From Effrenium voratum (taxonomy: Eukaryota > Sar > Dinophyceae > Suessiales > Symbiodiniaceae): DNA of 64,000 nucleotides. The stretch is from NCBI GenBank assembly GCA_963377175.1, contig CAUJNA010001499.1, positions 1-64,000 of the forward strand, read 5' to 3'. The notes under the pieces are model-generated. The model was not told the DNA's origin. It did not search any database and saw only the letters and a program-made list of their open reading frames with translations. The position numbers and the translations under genes are program-made. Positions 59,456 to 64,000 of the stretch are shown one piece after another; the stretch's first letter is position 1; each line of letters starts with the position of its first letter.

Positions 59456-60891
59456 GTATATCGTACTGCAGATCACATTTTCGCTGAACATGGTTGCCAG
59501 AGTCCACAGATTTTGCTTTCTTCGGTTTGGGGGGCTTTCGGCCGGGTAAGCCTAGCACACAGGGTCCAAGCGAGACAGGTTCCCGAAGGGAAGCCTTTTT
59601 TGGGATGGTACAAGGCCAAAGGAAGCCACTCAGTGGGCTGGAAATCGTTCCATCAGTCACTAGCAACCCAACCTTTGTGTTCTATGTTTGCTTCTCCCCG
59701 GCTTGGTTTCTTTGTGAGACCGCCTCGTAAAGGGTTGAAGGTGAGGAAGGCCCGGATTGGCTGACCCCAATAGGTTTGAGAAAGTTGTAGTACAGATCAA
59801 GTGTACTCTCTTTTGACTAAATGGAAAGGCTACTAAATGGAAAGGCTGCTAGGCTGGATTGGTTGATAGCTGGCATCCGCACAAAGACGGAGGACTGATC
59901 CTAGCGTGGAGCCATAGACCGGCAGACAGACCATGCTTGCACCGTTTCCAGTACTGTTAGAGACGAGGTTTACTTCCTCCGAAACGTCGCGGACTCGAAG
60001 CCCGTGAAGGCGCGGGGGAGGTTGGTGGCTTCATGCTTCGAATCACTCAGACAAATATGCTGGGCTCTACTTAGATGGGTCAACATGACTCACTTTCGCT
60101 TTTGGTTAGATTTCAAGGTCGATTTTGCCATTTGCCCACGTAGGGGTTAAATACTTTTGGAGCCTTGGGTACAGGACTATGCAACAACAGTGCTTGTTGT
60201 TTGCGACCGTATGGTGCCAGAAGAGCAAGAGCACCTGCGCGCTTTCCCGCCCCCGCCAGCCCGCCCGCCCGCCCACCCACCTATCTGTTCATACGGCTGT
60301 TTCATCCAAACCGTGGAAAAAGCTTGTCTACTACATGCTCCACAAGTACCCACGGTCCCTTGGAGCAAGGCTTTGCCACGCCTTCCACCCGAAACCAAAC
60401 TCCATGTACAACTTTGTATGTTTGTTGGTCACAACCCCGACCACGAACAAGGTCCACTTTTGTGAGGACGTTTGGTGCCGCGTCCAAGTTGCATCATAAC
60501 TTGTCTTGCTGCTTTGGGCCCGGCCTGGTGATCTCAGTGTGGAATCCCAATTCAAGGGTTGCCTGAGTGGTTTTCCCAAGGCCTGTAGATTGTTTTCCAT
60601 TTGCCAGGATGGCTTCACAGCCTAATAGAAGGAAAAGTGGTCGCTGAGCTGTACTTAGGAAAGCAGGCTGCTTGGCAAGTGCTTAGGAAACCTTCCGGTG
60701 GTGCTTGCCCGGGGTTGCGAACCACTGACCTGACATACTGCCCCTCTCCAATCCTTAAGAACTTATGTACACAGGTATGTGTCAAAATAGGGTGGGGGTG
60801 GGGGGGAGGGGCAAATTGTGGTGTTCCTTGTGGTTGTCCCTGAAACCGAAAGGTAGCATCTCCGAAACGGACCTCCACAGAAACCGGCACT

Positions 60892-61031
60892 TTGGGGGGC
60901 GGCGGTCCGGACCTCCGGACCTCCGGGCGGCTGGCTGCCTTCCGCGAGGCGGACGTGGCCTCAGACGGCGACCTGCTGTTCGGGGAGATGGCAGCCTCGC
61001 CGCTGGAGAGCGGGGGGCCCTGGCAGCGCTT
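60892..61031 (+). CDS. Candidate host exon (low confidence)
   Basis: A GC-rich segment in an AT-richer neighbourhood. One frame reads GGPDLRTSGRLAAFREADVA, then SDGDLLFGEMAASPLESGG and PWQRL. A CTTGAG|G junction near 61032 may be the exon end. The family is unknown. Confidence 0.3.
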
Positions 61032-61969
61032 GAGGGTGTTGTTTCGAAGGTGTCTTATCATCGCCTATCCGCGTCACCCCGAAAGAACGCGACTTGGAGT
61101 TTGCGTTGAGAGCAAATGATTCAGTTTTATAAGGTTCACTACGTGACCAGAATCAAAGGTAGTTTGGTTTGGCGAAGAAGCTGAAGCAGAAATGCGCCGG
61201 GACTGAAGGCAGGGATGGGATTGGTTTTGGGAGTTAGGAATTGGGGATGACTTACTCGACATTGGCATTTGCCCTCCCTGCTCTTACCCAGTCCCTGCTG
61301 CTTTGTTTGCCCATAAAGACAGATGGCATGGTGAGACATGAAATTCATTCCAGCTGATCCAAGGTTTTCCCTGCCTTCGCAGCGGAGATGCATCCGGAAC
61401 TCTAGGGTTTGACTCCCCGTTCATCATGCGAAACACACAAGGAACTTGGGAAGAGCCTTCGGGTGACCTTGAAAAGGATGGAGAGAGCCAGGAAGGCGCT
61501 TCTTCCATGGCTCTTCCAATCAGTTCCCTTGTTTGCTTCCTCATATGGGTTGTTCCATGTCAGAAGGATCCCTCTTTCTGGATTCGTGGGTCCACCCCTC
61601 GGAGCATCCAAGCCACCAATCCCCAAACCGACCACAAAGTTAGTTGAGTTTGATCGGCACCTGTTGCTTTTTCTCTTTTCCAGGGACTCCCTTCAGGTCA
61701 TTCGCTCCGAGAGAGGTTCTTTATTCAGATTGGGGGGCCATGCTTTGCTGAGGTCTCAACACAGGCGTGGCCCGTGAGAAGGGCGGAGCATGGCAAGACG
61801 TCGATGCTTTGCTGTTACGAAGCAGGAAAAGCTGGGAGTGAGTGTTTCTCTTTGAGCGCCCTGGTTCCAAACTCGACCAAGCTGGGTCCTTCACTGGTTG
61901 CCAGGGTTGTTTGAGATGCTGATAGGTGAATGTCTCTTGAGGAAAGACCTTGCCCCTTCATAACGCAAT

Positions 61970-62062
61970 TCATATATGTATATGTGTATATGTGTATATA
62001 TGTATATATGTATATATGTATATGTGTATATATATATATATGTATATGTGTATATATGCATG
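61970..62062 (+). repeat. (TATGTA/TATGTG)n microsatellite
   Basis: About 90 bp of alternating TATATG and TATGTG units, able to form cruciform or Z-like structure. No gene was seen. Confidence 0.9.
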
Positions 62063-64000
62063 CACATTATTTTGTGAGACTGCCAACCCAATTGGAGCCT
62101 GAGCTTTCGGTTCAAGGTCCATATCTGCTACTAACTGTTTCACGGCCACTAGCTATGTTTTTGTCTTACAAGTTCTTGGCGCCTGTTTTTGCGGCGCTTG
62201 GAAGGGACGCCATAAGCTCCCCTCCGATCTCGGGGTGTCGCCAACCCATCTATGATGAGCAAGCTGTTGCCCGAGTGACCACAATGTCTCTCAGCTGGAT
62301 GATCTGCTGACGATACTGGAGGTATCCAAAACATAAACAGCAGGAAGCCAAACAGATCCCCCCCCCCCTCACGTGGAGGGCCGCTATTGTAGGAAACTCC
62401 CGAGGAAATGATCCATTTGATTGCGCATACCAGGTTCTGCGAGATAAACAGAAGAAGATTGAAGTCGGGGGGCAAGAGGGTTGGCGCCTCTTGTCGATAT
62501 GAATTTCGGAAGCAGGGCTTTCTGAAGAACCCGGTATGCTATCATTTAGCCTAGTTTCACTGGCTAAGCCAATCCCGTTTGACTCCAACATGCTCTGGCA
62601 TGCTTCCTGCCAAATTTCCTCCCTCATTTGCTCGGTAGCAAGGCTGTAATTGTGCTGGGTGCCCTTTGCTGCAAAGGGCGCGTTTGTGCTCAGAGGTGAA
62701 AGGAAGCCACAAGGGCAAAACTTACAATCTTCTGTTTGGCTCGCGCAAGTTCCAGGCCTGCTGGACGTGTTCAAGCCGCTGGTGAGCCAGGTTTCCACGG
62801 ATTGGTCCTCCTGCGAGCCGGAGCAGGCAAACGAGCCACGCGGCAGACAAAACCGGCCAGGTTTCCAGAAATCTGCCGATGTTGGAAAACCTGCGAAAAC
62901 CCGTGGCGGTCCTTGAGGATTCCTGGTTGCAGGTGCTGGACGTCTCGTGTTCTTTTGGTAGATGCAAGGAAGCCGGGCAGATTTTCATGGTGGACAACTC
63001 ACTCGAGAGGAAATTCGACTTTTTGGGAACGGGGCCTATACTATGTAATCCACGCAAGTTGATTGATGGGCAGGAATAAATACAAATCAACCGTCCATAA
63101 TATCATGAACGCAGCATGATGATGAATGAAGCCTGTCATGGTCATTGGAGATGCTGAAGTTGAAGAGATCAGCATCAGATTACCAAGCCAAGCTTTTCTT
63201 TGACAGGAGTCCACAGCAACACTCATCTACGTTTTTTTTTGACATACAGCATTAGGACCGCATTTTTTAGTTCTAGACTAGAAAGTTGCATACCTAGTAG
63301 CCGACAGAGGTCGCCGTCGGCGGTCTGCACTGAATCCAAAGCCCTCTTGGTGATCAGAATCATCCAGGCTGAGTTTTCATGTGGTCGTTTGGAGGATTCG
63401 GGCTCATGTTTGTGGCGAGTTGCCGTGTACGATCAAGTACCAACCGACCATTTGGCCACTATCACTCAGACTTGCACGTGCAGTCCAAGGAGTTTCATGT
63501 GCTCGTGGCACTGAGGTTCAAGACAACCTTCGAGAAGTTCACTATCGAGTTGTCGCAGGAGGGGTTGGCTCTCAAATGAGATTTGGTGGTTTAGCTTGGT
63601 GCACTGAAAACCCTCGAGAGGAAAGGCTTCGGTTCCAAGACGGGTTTGTGCACAAAGCATTTGCGGGAGGGTGGTGGGAAGGACGTTTCTTTCCCGAGGC
63701 TACGCTTTTCGTGCTACGCAGGAAATCGCTTGGGGAAGCCACTTCAAACCATTCACCAGTTTTAGTTGGACCCCTTATCATACACATGACTCACATGACA
63801 CCTTTTTGGTTGGGTTTCGTTTAGAATAACATTCAAAGGAAACTGGCCCCAATTTCAAGGGGGGCTTGTAGGGCTCTCGTGTTTCGCAAAACTCTAGGCC
63901 GGGCCCGGAGGGGGGGGGGAGGACTACATCGCTTTTGCGGTTGGCCGCTAGTCTTCCCCCGAATTTTGTCGGGGGGTTCGCTTTCGGCCAGGGCATCCAG

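Larger units (their letters stand above)
48641..64000 (+). other. Probable intron-rich host DNA, few candidate exons
   Basis: Over about 15 kb no long coding frame is present. Short GC-rich islands with sensible codons, flanked by AG acceptors and GT or GC donors, suggest small exons on the plus strand, and the best ones are listed separately. I recognise no protein family. Simple repeats are common: (AT)n near 49868-49895, polypyrimidine at 53690, (TCA)n at 57797, pentanucleotides at 59160 and TATG at 61970. No retroelement, viral gene or RNA gene was recognised here beyond the relic at its left edge. Confidence 0.4.

Overview
This window looks like nuclear DNA of a microbial eukaryote, most probably a dinoflagellate. 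The case rests on LINE-type retrotransposons that carry a cytosine-C5 DNA methyltransferase, on the ORF2 motif GEASNPGP/GQAANPGP, on Crinkler-like genes, on candidate introns with AG|GC as well as AG|GT donors, and on abundant satellite and hairpin DNA. No ribosomal or transfer RNA gene and no CRISPR array was seen. The host assignment is inference.

Layout. (1) 1-1291: short hairpins and minisatellites; the first 13 bases match the right end of a foldback element. (2) 1292-1780: foldback element FB1. (3) About 1782-5512: remnants of an integrated polinton-like virus (fibre scrap, capsid-like scrap, Pro/Gln-rich protein, a 54-residue ORF, a structural protein and an A32/FtsK-type packaging ATPase). 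(4) About 5520-16490: LINE-1, an 11 kb retrotransposon with ORF1 (DNA methyltransferase, three ubiquitin-like repeats, C-terminal domain, coiled coil) and ORF2 (APE endonuclease, reverse transcriptase, zinc finger, RNase H), damaged by frameshifts and one nonsense codon. (5) 16498-17117: minisatellites and a nested hairpin. (6) 17124-17648: foldback FB2. (7) 17649-about 18830: viral polymerase/helicase fragment. (8) 18830-20400: hairpins and an inverted 10-bp repeat. (9) About 20400-24739: a probable host gene with a SAM-like exon and a P-loop NTPase plus restriction-endonuclease-fold exon, of the Crinkler/CR type. (10) 25716-27301: a degraded Crinkler-family copy. (11) 28130-31903 and 42998-45377: a scrambled viral block (integrase, polymerase-helicase, fibre) split by LINE-2. 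(12) 31904-42997: LINE-2, 11,094 bp, a second and better preserved DNMT-LINE inside the viral fibre gene, with a perfect 16-bp target-site duplication. (13) 45378-47325: hairpins, two 17-bp satellite arrays and a 74-bp triplicate. (14) 47332-47665: foldback FB3. (15) 47666-48075: second copy of the viral ATPase/structural-protein junction. (16) 48076-about 48640: RNase H relic of another retroelement. (17) 48640-64000: probable intron-rich host DNA on the plus strand with a few candidate exons, a 211-bp duplication and several microsatellites.

How the parts relate. Viral DNA integrated and was rearranged; some junctions fall on short shared words. It then served as a target for retrotransposition, since LINE-2 sits in the fibre gene and LINE-1 begins at the 5' edge of the packaging ATPase. 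A family of long hairpin elements abuts the viral blocks. The most unusual feature is the LINE ORF1 architecture: a DNA methyltransferase followed by repeats that resemble ubiquitin down to a terminal RIRGG, found in one family and echoed in a second, divergent family.
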